Assembly (NCBI GenBank): GCA_016718205.1
Contig: JADKEB010000031.1
Location: forward strand, 310,001-374,000
Reading direction: 5' to 3'
DNA: 64,000 bases
Source: Saprospiraceae bacterium
GTDB lineage: Bacteria > Bacteroidota > Bacteroidia > Chitinophagales > Saprospiraceae
A program made the position numbers and the translations under genes. Positions 36,927 to 45,804 of the stretch are shown piece after piece; within the stretch, counting starts at the first letter, position 1; every line of letters begins with the position of its first letter. The notes beneath the pieces are model-generated. The model was not told the origin of the DNA, made no database searches, and saw only the letters and a program-made list of their open reading frames with translations.

Positions 36927-38372
36927 ATGGCTCCACTGATCCATGTCATCAATCATCAAAAGACAAAAATTTTAGCCACAGTTGGTCCCGCATCAAGTTC
37001 TAAAGAAGCATTACTTGACTTGGTACAGGCAGGTGTAAATGTATTTAGATTAAACTTTTCACACGGCGCGCATTCGGAACATCAGAAGGTTATCGACAAT
37101 ATTCTTGAAATCAATGAGCAATATAAAGTTCACGTTGGTATTCTGGCAGATCTTCAGGGACCGAAACTTCGGGTTGGTAAAATGGAGAATAATGGCCTGG
37201 AAATATCTCAAGGTGATATTCTGACTTTTGTCAATGAAGAATGTATCGGCACGAAGGAAAAAATCTACATGAGTTATGAAAGATTTGCCAGCGATGTAAA
37301 AGTGGGTGAAAAAGTGCTTGTTGATGATGGTAAAATTGTATTGGAAGTCATCTCAACCAATAAGATCAATGAAGTCAAACTTATGGTGCTTTTTGGCAGT
37401 CTATTGTCATCCAACAAAGGTGTCAATCTACCAGACACAGTAGTATCACAACCTTCATTGACCGAAAAAGACCTGGAAGATCTGGATTATGTCCTCACAC
37501 AGCCAGTCAACTGGATAGCATTGTCTTTTGTCCGAGAAGCGCGCGATGTGAGAGATCTACAAAAAAGAATAAAGGCAAAAAAACATATAGCAAAAGTTGT
37601 TGCAAAAATAGAAAAACCTGAAGCAATAACAAATATCAAAGAGATCATAAAAGCAACTGATGCCATCATGATAGCCAGAGGAGATTTGGGTGTCGAGATA
37701 CCTATCGAAAAGCTACCTGCGCTCCAAAAAATGATCATAGCCAAATGTATACAAAAAGCAAAACCCGTCATAGTGGCCACACAAATGATGGAAAGTATGA
37801 TCACCAATCCATCTCCTACAAGAGCCGAGGTAACAGATGTTGCGAATGCAGTCCTTGACGGAACAGATGCTGTTATGCTAAGTGGCGAAACTGCTGTAGG
37901 AAATCATCCGGGATTGGTTGTAGAAGCGATGCGAAGGATCATTGGTGAAGCTGAGGCTCATTTTTACTTACAAGGTAAAAGGCCGGCTCCAGACCCTGAT
38001 TCAGACACATTTCTTTCTGATACGCTCTGTATCCATGCTCCTCAAATGGCGGAATCAGTCAATGCAAAAGCTATACTCGGTCTGACAGTCAATGGCTATA
38101 CAGCTTTCAAAATGTCCGCTTACAGACCTAAACCAGATATCCATATATTCTCAGATAAGCCTTATATGTTGAATACATTAAGTCTGGTTTGGGGTGTTAC
38201 TTGTCATTTGTATACAAAATTTACTACAACTGACGAAACCATCGAAGACGTCAATCAAATTTTGGTAGATGAAGGCATCGTTCAGACAGGTGACATAGTT
38301 ATCAATACAGGAAGTATGCCCCTTCACAAAAGATTCAGAACCAATATGCTGAAGATCACCATAATTGAGTGA
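36927..38372 (+). CDS. pyk: Pyruvate kinase
   Basis: Pyruvate kinase converts phosphoenolpyruvate and ADP to pyruvate and ATP in the last step of glycolysis. The 481-residue protein has TKILATVGPASSSKEALLDL and FRLNFSHGAHSEHQKV at the N-terminus. The active-site segment is VAKIEKPEAI near 225, with MIARGDLGVEIPIEKLP near 250 binding metal and substrate, and MLSGETAVGNHPG near 320. The C-terminal allosteric domain is present. The stop lies five bases from the convergent trmD stop. Confidence 0.97.
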   Translation: MAPLIHVINHQKTKILATVGPASSSKEALLDLVQAGVNVFRLNFSHGAHSEHQKVIDNILEINEQYKVHVGILADLQGPKLRVGKMENNGLEISQGDILTFVNEECIGTKEKIYMSYERFASDVKVGEKVLVDDGKIVLEVISTNKINEVKLMVLFGSLLSSNKGVNLPDTVVSQPSLTEKDLEDLDYVLTQPVNWIALSFVREARDVRDLQKRIKAKKHIAKVVAKIEKPEAITNIKEIIKATDAIMIARGDLGVEIPIEKLPALQKMIIAKCIQKAKPVIVATQMMESMITNPSPTRAEVTDVANAVLDGTDAVMLSGETAVGNHPGLVVEAMRRIIGEAEAHFYLQGKRPAPDPDSDTFLSDTLCIHAPQMAESVNAKAILGLTVNGYTAFKMSAYRPKPDIHIFSDKPYMLNTLSLVWGVTCHLYTKFTTTDETIEDVNQILVDEGIVQTGDIVINTGSMPLHKRFRTNMLKITIIE

Positions 38373-38377
38373 TATTC

Positions 38378-39061
38378 CTATTTATCTGTACGAAGCAAAT
38401 CAGGTCTTTTTTGTTCCGTAATTCTGAGTGCAGCTTCGTATCGCCACTCATCTATACGTCTGTCATGACCTGATAATAGTACATCGGGTACCTTCAGCCC
38501 CTTAAAATCTGCCGGACGCGTATATACAGGCGGAGCGAGCAAATCATCCTGGAATGAATCTGTCAATGCACTTGTTTCATCATTCAGCACGCCTGGGATA
38601 AGTCTTCCTATCGCATCAGTGATGACAGCTGCTGCCAGTTCACCACCCGATAGTACAAAGTCCCCAACAGAAATTTCCGTCGTGACGTGTAAATCCCTGA
38701 TGCGCTGATCGATACCTTTGTAATGTCCGCAGATGATCATAATACTCGATAGGCAAGATAAACGGTTGGCTGTCTTTTGATTAAAAGTCAGGCCGTCTGG
38801 AGTCAGGTATATGATTTCGTCGTATTTGGTATTAGATTTTAGCTCTGAAATGCATGCATCGAGTGGTTCACACATCATCACCATACCAGCACCTCCGCCA
38901 TATTGATAGTCATCCACCTGATGGTGAATGCCAAGTCCGTATGGCCTGAGGTTGACGACATTGACATTTAGTAAGCCCCTGTCTCCGGCCCTCTTCATAA
39001 TAGAGTGCTCAAATGGACTCTTTAGAAGATCCGGTACTACGGTGATAATATCTATTTGCAT
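38378..39061 (-). CDS. trmD: tRNA (guanine-N1)-methyltransferase TrmD
   Basis: TrmD methylates G37 of tRNAs using S-adenosylmethionine and prevents +1 frameshifting. The 227-residue protein has the trefoil-knot motifs YLTPDG near 87, CGHYKGIDQRI near 113 and ISVGDFVLSGGELAAA near 132, plus the C-terminal LLSGHDRRIDEWRYEAALRIT. The N-terminal MQIDIITVVPDLL is typical. It is the last gene of a leftward group with purE and purK, 64 bases after purE. Confidence 0.97.
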   Translation of the reverse strand: MQIDIITVVPDLLKSPFEHSIMKRAGDRGLLNVNVVNLRPYGLGIHHQVDDYQYGGGAGMVMMCEPLDACISELKSNTKYDEIIYLTPDGLTFNQKTANRLSCLSSIMIICGHYKGIDQRIRDLHVTTEISVGDFVLSGGELAAAVITDAIGRLIPGVLNDETSALTDSFQDDLLAPPVYTRPADFKGLKVPDVLLSGHDRRIDEWRYEAALRITEQKRPDLLRTDK

Positions 39062-39125
39062 AGCTTTTAGGTTTTTAGTTCCTGGATTTTCCTGGTTAGT
39101 TTACCTCTAAGATATCCAAAATTAT

Positions 39126-39644
39126 TTATTCTTTTTTCATTCTATCTTTATCCAATTTATCTGCTTTTTCCATAACTTCATCATGGAGCTTTGATTTGTA
39201 TGCGGATATTTTTTCGCGCATGGACAGATCACTGACACCAAGAATGGAAGCGGCTAAAATCCCGGCATTTTTTGCACCATTCAGTGCTACAGTAGCTACC
39301 GGAATACCGCCGGGCATCTGAAGTATAGAAAGTACAGAATCCCAACCATCTATCGAATTGGAAGACTTTACAGGTACCCCTATCACAGGCAAAGGTGAGA
39401 TAGATGCGACCATTCCGGGTAAGTGGGCTGCCCCGCCTGCACCTGCGATGATCACCTGTATACCTCTAAGGTGCGCATTTTGTGCAAATTCTACCATCCT
39501 CAGTGGTGTCCTATGTGCAGAAACAATGGTCTTTTCGTATGGTATTCCAAAATATTCAAGCATGTCTGCAGCCTGATTCATGACCGGTAGGTCTGAGTCC
39601 GAACCCATGATGATACTAACTACTGGTTTCTTCATATCAGGCAA
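39126..39644 (-). CDS. purE: 5-(carboxyamino)imidazole ribonucleotide mutase PurE
   Basis: PurE is the class I mutase that converts N5-CAIR to CAIR in purine synthesis. The 172-residue protein shows SIIMGSDSDLPVM, VSAHRTPLRM and IAGAGGAAHLPGMVAS, with the catalytic His in SAHR and GGAAHLPG. It overlaps the purK stop by eight bases, so the two are coupled, matching their consecutive reactions. Confidence 0.97.
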   Translation of the reverse strand: MPDMKKPVVSIIMGSDSDLPVMNQAADMLEYFGIPYEKTIVSAHRTPLRMVEFAQNAHLRGIQVIIAGAGGAAHLPGMVASISPLPVIGVPVKSSNSIDGWDSVLSILQMPGGIPVATVALNGAKNAGILAASILGVSDLSMREKISAYKSKLHDEVMEKADKLDKDRMKKE

Positions 39645-40785
39645 TTACTTTTAAGTTTTTTTGAACAAATCTTGCTGTTTCTATGGCATCTTCGAGATTG
39701 TCTCCGGTAATAGTCACGTGCCCCATTTTTCGATAAGGTTTAGTCTCTTTTTTACCATAAATGTGAGGATAGACCCCACTTTTTGCAAGACAAATCTCTA
39801 TATTATGGTAAATTGGACTACCTGTGTAATCTGGTTCACCCAATAAATTGATCATCACGGCAGGTCTGATTTGGATAGTTTGCCCAAGTGGCAAATCTAA
39901 AATAGCCCGAAGGTGCATTTCATATTGAGATGTAACACAAGCCTCAATAGTATGATGACCTGAATTGTGAGGTCGTGGAGCTACCTCATTGATCAGAATT
40001 TTATTGTTTTTGTCCACAAACATTTCAACTGCTAAAAGCCCAATGATTCCTAATGACTCTGCCAGTCTTCGAGCGATGTCATCGGCTATAAGAGACAGTT
40101 CTTTGCTGATATTGGCAGGACTCGATAAATATTCAACCAGATTGGCCGTAGGATGAAAAACCATCTCGACCGGCGGGAAAGTGCTCACTTCTCCTAAAGA
40201 ATTTCTTGCAACAATGACGGCTATCTCCTTATCAACTTCAACCAATTCTTCTACAATGGATGGTTTGTCAAACAACTGAGATAATTGGTCTTTGGATTTT
40301 ATGATTTCCACTCCTCTTCCATCATATCCATCAGTTCTGAGTTTTTGAACAAAAGGAAATTCCAACTGTTGCTTTTCTATGGATTTTATGACTTCATCAG
40401 CATTTTTATACAAAGCAAACTCAGAAGTTGGAAATCCATTTCCTTCATAAAACATCTTCTGCTTTCCTTTATCTTTGATGACTTTCAAGACTTCAGGTTG
40501 AGGAAATACCTTTTTACCTCTCCTTTGCAACTCTTCCAAAGCTTCAATGTTGACATTTTCTATCTCGATAGTGATCACATCTGCATTCATGCCAAAGGCA
40601 AGTACATCATCATAATTTCTGATATCTCCGCATACATATTCTGAACATACAAATGCTGCCGGAAAGTCCCGATCTGTATCCATCACAGATAGGCTGAGTC
40701 CAAGACGGCTTCCTGCCTGAATCAGCATTTTGCCCAATTGTCCACCTCCTAGAATGGCGATTTTTTGATTTAATTTATTTTCCAT
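39637..40785 (-). CDS. purK: 5-(carboxyamino)imidazole ribonucleotide synthase PurK
   Basis: PurK is an ATP-grasp enzyme that carboxylates AIR to N5-CAIR with bicarbonate. With the ATG at 40785 (MENKLNQKIAILGGGQLGKML) it has 382 residues. Motifs include the N-terminal GGGQLGKML, the ATP-grasp loop KLRTDGYDGRGV, and EVAPRPHNSGHHTIEAC near 265. The longer frame starting at 40821 adds a hydrophobic leader not expected for a cytosolic enzyme. purE follows with an eight-base overlap. Confidence 0.96.
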   Translation of the reverse strand: MENKLNQKIAILGGGQLGKMLIQAGSRLGLSLSVMDTDRDFPAAFVCSEYVCGDIRNYDDVLAFGMNADVITIEIENVNIEALEELQRRGKKVFPQPEVLKVIKDKGKQKMFYEGNGFPTSEFALYKNADEVIKSIEKQQLEFPFVQKLRTDGYDGRGVEIIKSKDQLSQLFDKPSIVEELVEVDKEIAVIVARNSLGEVSTFPPVEMVFHPTANLVEYLSSPANISKELSLIADDIARRLAESLGIIGLLAVEMFVDKNNKILINEVAPRPHNSGHHTIEACVTSQYEMHLRAILDLPLGQTIQIRPAVMINLLGEPDYTGSPIYHNIEICLAKSGVYPHIYGKKETKPYRKMGHVTITGDNLEDAIETARFVQKNLKVIA

Positions 40786-40841
40786 CTCCAATATTGGCAC
40801 TATAAGCGGTAAAGATAGCAAAAAATCTAAATGAGAATCTT

Positions 40842-40940
40842 AGAGTATCTTTAAACTTCCATTATTTGCCTGCAAGCGACAAATTTTATTTTTTCCTTAG
40901 TTATATATTTCGACGTACCGCGTCAAGCTATGCTTGAGCT
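40842..40940 (-). repeat. Truncated, diverged copy of the dispersed element
   Basis: AGAGTATCTTTAAACTTCCATTATTTGCC and the following bases through CGTCAAGCTATGCTTGAG (to about 40936) align without rearrangement to the reverse complement of about 100 bases at the right half of the 26336-26595 element, including the TCAAGC/GCTTGA palindrome. The left half is missing. Confidence 0.75.
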
Positions 40941-40970
40941 GCTGGTTACGACTGTGAAATATGCCTTACT

Positions 40971-41195
40971 TCATAAAAATATCTTAATCACTTTGACGGG
41001 ACAATGTTCAGCTGTTTGTTTGCTTAGATCGATGTCTTCATCTGGTATTTCCAGGATATGGGTATCTTTTTTGAGCAGGCTGTTGATCAATGTTGCTTTG
41101 CCATCCTTTTTTGATAGTCGCCAGTATTCCGGTTGCATTTCGAAGCAAATGTTGCATCCAATACACTTACTTCTGTATTGTATGATCTTAGCCAT
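40971..41195 (-). CDS. Single-cluster 4Fe-4S ferredoxin
   Basis: This 74-residue ferredoxin has CIGCNIC (Cys 11, 14, 17) near the N-terminus and CPV (Cys about 65) near the C-terminus, the ligand set of a monocluster [4Fe-4S] ferredoxin. It overlaps the U32 gene by eight bases, so it is likely translated from the same mRNA. It may supply electrons to the U32 hydroxylase-type enzyme, which is inference from linkage. Confidence 0.88.
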   Translation of the reverse strand: MAKIIQYRSKCIGCNICFEMQPEYWRLSKKDGKATLINSLLKKDTHILEIPDEDIDLSKQTAEHCPVKVIKIFL

Positions 41196-42432
41196 TTTCC
41201 GATACTACTTTGTATAGTTTGTCGTTGGATTTAAGTTGTTTTGGAAATGGGAAAGTGATCTTATCTCCTTTTTTGGCTTCGTCCTGTTTAATGCCATTGA
41301 CGATGAGTTCATCCAATACAATTTTATCAGAACCTATATTCCTGCCTATGACCATAAGGAGCTCGCCGGCTCGAATAGTACCGGTTTCCACCAGAAATTC
41401 CGCTACATTGATTCTCGGATAGTATTTTGTCGCTTTGGCTAAGTAAATTTTCTTTTCAGTGGCTATGGAACCAGGATTTTTAGTCCATTCTCCTAGTTTT
41501 CTTCCCATAAAATATCCTTCCCAAAACCCACGGTTGTACACCTTGTCTAACTCGGTCAACCAGTTTTTTACCTTTTCATCAGTATAACTTCCTTCTGAAA
41601 CGGCATCTATGGCCTCCCTGTAACATTTTGTAGTAGTATAGACGTATTCTGCTGACTTACTTCGTCCTTCTATTTTGAACACATCTATACCAGCTTCCAT
41701 CAACTCATCTACAAATTCTATAGTACAAAGATCTTTGGGTGACATCATGTATTCATTGTCGATCAGAAGCTCATTGCCTGTTTCCAGATCTGTCACCTGA
41801 TATGGTCTGCGACAATTCTGGACACAAGCACCCCGATTGGCTGATGCATTTTTTTCATGGAGACTCAGATAACATTTGCCGGAAACGGCCATGCATAAAG
41901 CACCGTGAACAAAGGTTTCAATTTTCATCAATTCACCGGAAACACCACGAAGATCCCTTCGTTGTATTTCTGATGTAATATGTTGTACCTGCTTTAAAGT
42001 GAGCTCTCTGGCCAAAACAACCACATCTGCCATTTGTGCAAAAAAGGCCACGGACTCGATATTGCTCACATTGGCTTGTGTGCTGATATGTAATGGCATT
42101 CCCAAGGATTTACAAATATCAAATACTGCAAAATCTGAAGCTATGACCGCATCTATTCTTTGATTTTTACATTCAGAGATGATCTTTCTGGCCAATTGCA
42201 TATCATAATCATACACTACAGTATTCAAGGTAAGATAGGCTTTGATCTGATGTTGACTGCAAATCTGTCCAACTTCTGAGATATCTTCAATGGTTATGGT
42301 TGGTATTGATTTAGTACGCATATTGAGTTGTTCTACACCAAAGTAGATGGCATCAGCACCGGCTTTTATGGCACTGTGTATTGATTCAAACGAGCCGACA
42401 GGAGCAAGTAATTCCGGTTTTTTGAGTGTCAT
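41188..42432 (-). CDS. Peptidase U32 family protein (probable RNA hydroxylation enzyme)
   Basis: This 414-residue U32 protein has LLAPVGSFESIHSAIKAGADAIYFGV at the N-terminus. The family signature lies near 170-200 (ETFVHGALCMAVSGKCYLS, then GACVQNCRRPY), with the clustered Cys that are likely iron-sulphur ligands. U32 members once called collagenases include TrhP and RlhA, which hydroxylate tRNA or 23S rRNA using prephenate-dependent chemistry. This protein most resembles the TrhP side, but the substrate is inferred. It lies between tryptophanase (four-base overlap) and a ferredoxin (eight-base overlap). Confidence 0.88.
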   Translation of the reverse strand: MTLKKPELLAPVGSFESIHSAIKAGADAIYFGVEQLNMRTKSIPTITIEDISEVGQICSQHQIKAYLTLNTVVYDYDMQLARKIISECKNQRIDAVIASDFAVFDICKSLGMPLHISTQANVSNIESVAFFAQMADVVVLARELTLKQVQHITSEIQRRDLRGVSGELMKIETFVHGALCMAVSGKCYLSLHEKNASANRGACVQNCRRPYQVTDLETGNELLIDNEYMMSPKDLCTIEFVDELMEAGIDVFKIEGRSKSAEYVYTTTKCYREAIDAVSEGSYTDEKVKNWLTELDKVYNRGFWEGYFMGRKLGEWTKNPGSIATEKKIYLAKATKYYPRINVAEFLVETGTIRAGELLMVIGRNIGSDKIVLDELIVNGIKQDEAKKGDKITFPFPKQLKSNDKLYKVVSENG

Positions 42433-43799
42433 AGTTGGCGTAATTTAGCTGTAAAATGCCTCAATATGGGTGCTTCTTCGATGATTTCAAGCCCTTTGAT
42501 TTGATGACGATCGTTATATACCTCTATGATCACTTCTGAGACATAATCTATATGACTTTGGGTATACACCCTTCTGGGTATAGCCAGTCTGACCAATTCA
42601 AGGGAAGCAGGAACTAATTGATGCTTGACGTCATACTTTCCGAACATTAAAGATCCAATCTCCACACATCGGATACCACCTTTGAGATATAGCGCACACA
42701 CCAAAGCTTGTCCCGGATATTGTTCGACAGGAATGTGGCTTAAAAACTGTTTGGCATCAAGGTAAACAGCATGGCCACCTGCTGGCAACATGACAGGTAC
42801 TCCGGCATCTGAAAGTTTTTGGGTGATATATTCTATACTTCGGATTCTGTATTGAAGATAATGCTCATCCATCACTTCTTTAAGGCCGATAGCAATGGCC
42901 TCGAGATCTCTGCCTGCCAGACCACCATAGGTAGGAAATCCTTCTGTGATAATTAACAGATTCCTGCATTTTGTTGCCAAATCTTTATTCCTTAAAGCGA
43001 GAAACCCGCCGATATTGGCAAATGCATCTTTTTTGGCACTCATGGTAGCACCCTGGGCATACGAAAACATTTCATTGACAATCTCAATAATGCTTTTGTT
43101 TTCATATCCTTTTTCACGAAGTTTTATAAAATAGGCATTTTCAGAAAATCTGCATGCATCGATATACAAAGGAACATTATACTCCTTACAAATTTGATGG
43201 GTTTCTCTGATATTGGCCATAGAGACAGGTTGTCCTCCCCCGGAATTATTTGTCACTGTGATGATGACCATGGCTATATGATCTGACCCGTTTTGTTCGA
43301 TATAGTTTCTGAGTGCCGTTGTATCAAGATTCCCTTTGAAAGGAGCAGGAATAGTCGGTTTTTTACCTTCTTCACATACCATATCTATACCTTCAGCCCC
43401 TGAAAACTCAATATTGGCTCTGGTGGTATCAAACAGGGTATTGGAGATAAAAACTTTTCCTTTTCCCCCAGTGATGGAGAATAGTATTTTTTCAGCTGCC
43501 CTTCCCTGATGTGTAGGTATCACGATCTCCATGCCAGTGATATCCTGTACCGATTTTTCAAATCTATAAAAACTCGGACTGCCCGCATAGGATTCATCTC
43601 CAATCATGATACCTGCCCATTGTGCACTACTCATAGCACTCGTGCCACTATCCGTGAGTAAGTCAATCATGACATCATCAGAATGTAATAAGAAAGTGTT
43701 GTAGTATGCTTCACTCAGTGCCTGACTTCTATATTTTTCATCATTGAAGTGTATAGGTTCTACGGACTTAATTCTGAATGGCTCGATTATGGTTTTCAA
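42429..43799 (-). CDS. tnaA: Tryptophanase/beta-eliminating lyase
   Basis: This is a PLP-dependent lyase that splits tryptophan to indole, pyruvate and ammonia, or tyrosine to phenol. The 456-residue protein has the family marks SGTSAMSSAQWAGIM near 50, PTHQGRAAEKILFS near 97, VTNNSGGGQPVSMANI near 190 and the PLP-lysine segment MSAKKDAFANIGGF near 255. TSAMSSAQWA and GGHAVYLDAKQF favour tryptophanase over tyrosine phenol-lyase, but specificity is not certain. No TnaC-like leader peptide was seen upstream, and it shares an operon with U32 and ferredoxin genes. Confidence 0.93.
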   Translation of the reverse strand: MKTIIEPFRIKSVEPIHFNDEKYRSQALSEAYYNTFLLHSDDVMIDLLTDSGTSAMSSAQWAGIMIGDESYAGSPSFYRFEKSVQDITGMEIVIPTHQGRAAEKILFSITGGKGKVFISNTLFDTTRANIEFSGAEGIDMVCEEGKKPTIPAPFKGNLDTTALRNYIEQNGSDHIAMVIITVTNNSGGGQPVSMANIRETHQICKEYNVPLYIDACRFSENAYFIKLREKGYENKSIIEIVNEMFSYAQGATMSAKKDAFANIGGFLALRNKDLATKCRNLLIITEGFPTYGGLAGRDLEAIAIGLKEVMDEHYLQYRIRSIEYITQKLSDAGVPVMLPAGGHAVYLDAKQFLSHIPVEQYPGQALVCALYLKGGIRCVEIGSLMFGKYDVKHQLVPASLELVRLAIPRRVYTQSHIDYVSEVIIEVYNDRHQIKGLEIIEEAPILRHFTAKLRQL

Positions 43800-43824
43800 T
43801 GTTCTAATTTTAGCAAATGAAATG

Positions 43825-43832
43825 CAAAAATA
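43825..43832 (-). promoter_or_regulatory. -7 element of the tryptophanase operon promoter
   Basis: Minus-strand TATTTTTG, a perfect TAnnTTTG match, 25 bases before the tnaA ATG. The -33 box is not clear. Confidence 0.45.
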
Positions 43833-43921
43833 CAGAAAAAAATTTGATAAAAAAGACTTCGTTTTTCCTATTGCACAGGAATGAAGTAAGCACCTAATAA
43901 AATGCAGTAGATTATTTTCAA

Positions 43922-43979
43922 GATCAAGGCGAAAAACACAGACATAGCAATATCTATGGCGAGGCTTTTCAACGCTGAT
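43922..43979. other. Multi-segment imperfect hairpin between M28 peptidase and tnaA
   Basis: ATCA/TGAT, GCG/CGC, AAAA/TTTT and CATAG/CTATG pair in nested order from 43923 to 43979. The rest of the 43800-44116 gap shows no gene. It may be a decayed repeat or a terminator for the M28 gene side. I cannot decide. Confidence 0.35.
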
Positions 43980-44116
43980 ATTGGGATTAAGATCAAATTT
44001 TATAGGTATTTATTTTGTTCTTGTAGCACATGTCGATTTTAAGAAGAGTATCAAAGGACCAATCTTACCTCTAATGGTTGCCACCTGAAAAAAAATACGA
44101 ACATTTTACACCAATA

Positions 44117-45703
44117 TCATTCTGTTTTTGATTTCACATCAGTTGCCGGAGTATCCAGGTTCATTGGCTTTCTCGGCAATTTTTCATTTCTCTGTGCTGT
44201 TTGCCATACCATAGATGCGATCACAGTGGCAGCCTGTTTGAGGTCCTCAGCTACCAGGTGATCCCAATTGTCCATATTGGAATGGTGGGTTCTGTTAGAA
44301 TATGCAATAGGTTCCTGGATAAACTGAAACCCCGGAATGCCTACACCATCAAAACCCAAATGATCCGTGCCACCTGTATTCTCAAGCGTAATAGTATTTG
44401 CCCCAAGGTCTTTAAATTCGTCTAACCATTCTCTAAAAATCGGAACAACATCTTCATTGCCCTGAGCATATATACCTCTTACTTTTCCGGTGCCATTATC
44501 CAGATTGTAGTATGCAGATATCTTTTCATGATCTGGTTTTAATGACTTGGGAATCCAACCACCCGGCTCCGTTTCTGCAAAATGTTTTCTGACATAGTTA
44601 ATAGAACCATATAACCCTTGTTCCTCCCCGGACCAAAGTGCCAATCTGAGTGTCCTGCGAGGTTTTTGACCACTCTCTTTTATATACGTATTTAATATTC
44701 TCGCTGCTTCCATCATCACTGCAGAGCCAGCTCCATTGTCAGTAGCTCCTGTACCGGCATGCCAGCTGTCAAAATGGGCACCAAACATGACTACTTCATC
44801 TTTCAGGTCAGCACCTTCTATCTCAGCGACCACATTATGATCCATTCCCTTGTTGGGAGATTCATATCTTGCCTTTATGTTAAAGCTTACTTTTGGACTC
44901 TGACCTCGGTTGATCAATCTTAGTAGTCGGTTATAATGTTCTACCGAAAGCGTTACCTGAGGTATGATCCTAACACCTTCATCCTGAGCACGTTTGCCTT
45001 CCTGACCTCCTGGACGTGCACCTGTCACAAAGACCGTTCCGAGGTCACCTTTGTAGTTTCTGTCTATGATACAAACTGGTTGCTCTGAATCTAAAAATTT
45101 CCATAAATCTGTCCCAAATGATCCTCCTGCCCGAGCCCAATCTCTTCTCGGCCTTGGTGCCGGAACCGGTGCATTGGCCATCTTTAGCAGATCGTCAGAA
45201 TTATATCTTCTAGCCGGAGCATCAAACCATTCGCTGATTTCTCTGATAGAATCCAACATAACAATTTTACCTTTGAGTTTACCTTTATATTTTTCCAGTT
45301 CAGCAGATTCATTAGCCTGCAGGTATATCAACTCTCCCGATACAAGACCACTTGTTGAGGGTGACCAAGCTTTAGGATAGGCTATCACTGGCCAATAATC
45401 CGGACTATGTGCGTGCATTTCAAAATGTTCAAGGTGCCAGCCTCTACCAAATGGACCCCATTCTTCTTTGTGGACATTTGAAAGTCCCCATGATTTTAGT
45501 TCTGTAACGGCCCAGTCCTGTGCTTTTGCCAATTTTGCTGAACCTGTCAGCCTTGGACCATATTCATCACATATAGTGGATGCAATCTCCATGACTTTGG
45601 ATTCTTTTAATCCAATTCTTTTAATTGATTCGTTAAAATCTTTGTTTTGTGTAAAAGATATAAAAGGGAAAAGTAGGAGTAAAAGAAATAAAATTCTGGA
45701 CAT
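44117..45703 (-). CDS. Secreted M28 family metallopeptidase
   Basis: This 528-residue zinc peptidase (aminopeptidase/carboxypeptidase type) has a signal peptide (1-18, ending FTQ). A PA-like insert lies at about 120-260, and the M28 catalytic part follows: MFGAHFDSWHAGTGATDNGAGSA (His and Asp ligands near 310-323), LRLALWSGEEQGLYGS (general base Glu-Glu near 358), YYNLDNGTG near 400, GGTDHLGF near 452 and the terminal zinc His in THHSNMDNWDHL near 480. All expected ligands are present. It probably trims peptides in the periplasm or outside the cell. Confidence 0.93.
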   Translation of the reverse strand: MSRILFLLLLLFPFISFTQNKDFNESIKRIGLKESKVMEIASTICDEYGPRLTGSAKLAKAQDWAVTELKSWGLSNVHKEEWGPFGRGWHLEHFEMHAHSPDYWPVIAYPKAWSPSTSGLVSGELIYLQANESAELEKYKGKLKGKIVMLDSIREISEWFDAPARRYNSDDLLKMANAPVPAPRPRRDWARAGGSFGTDLWKFLDSEQPVCIIDRNYKGDLGTVFVTGARPGGQEGKRAQDEGVRIIPQVTLSVEHYNRLLRLINRGQSPKVSFNIKARYESPNKGMDHNVVAEIEGADLKDEVVMFGAHFDSWHAGTGATDNGAGSAVMMEAARILNTYIKESGQKPRRTLRLALWSGEEQGLYGSINYVRKHFAETEPGGWIPKSLKPDHEKISAYYNLDNGTGKVRGIYAQGNEDVVPIFREWLDEFKDLGANTITLENTGGTDHLGFDGVGIPGFQFIQEPIAYSNRTHHSNMDNWDHLVAEDLKQAATVIASMVWQTAQRNEKLPRKPMNLDTPATDVKSKTE

Positions 45704-45738
45704 GATTGTATTTAGTTTATTGTTTTGTGAATAAAAGG

Positions 45739-45768
45739 CGAAGGTAGAAATATTGTTTTATTGTTCAA
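45739..45768 (-). promoter_or_regulatory. Promoter of the M28 peptidase gene
   Basis: On the minus strand TTG (45766-45768), 19 bases, TACCTTCG (45739-45746), one mismatch from TAnnTTTG, and 36 bases before the ATG. Confidence 0.55.
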
Positions 45769-45804
45769 TGATAATTAAATTTTTTATGTCCTCTTTATTT
45801 GATT

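Noticed and set aside
43800..44116. TnaC-type leader peptide or attenuator before tryptophanase
   Set aside because: No short frame with a conserved Trp and no rut-like region was found between the promoter box and the ATG.
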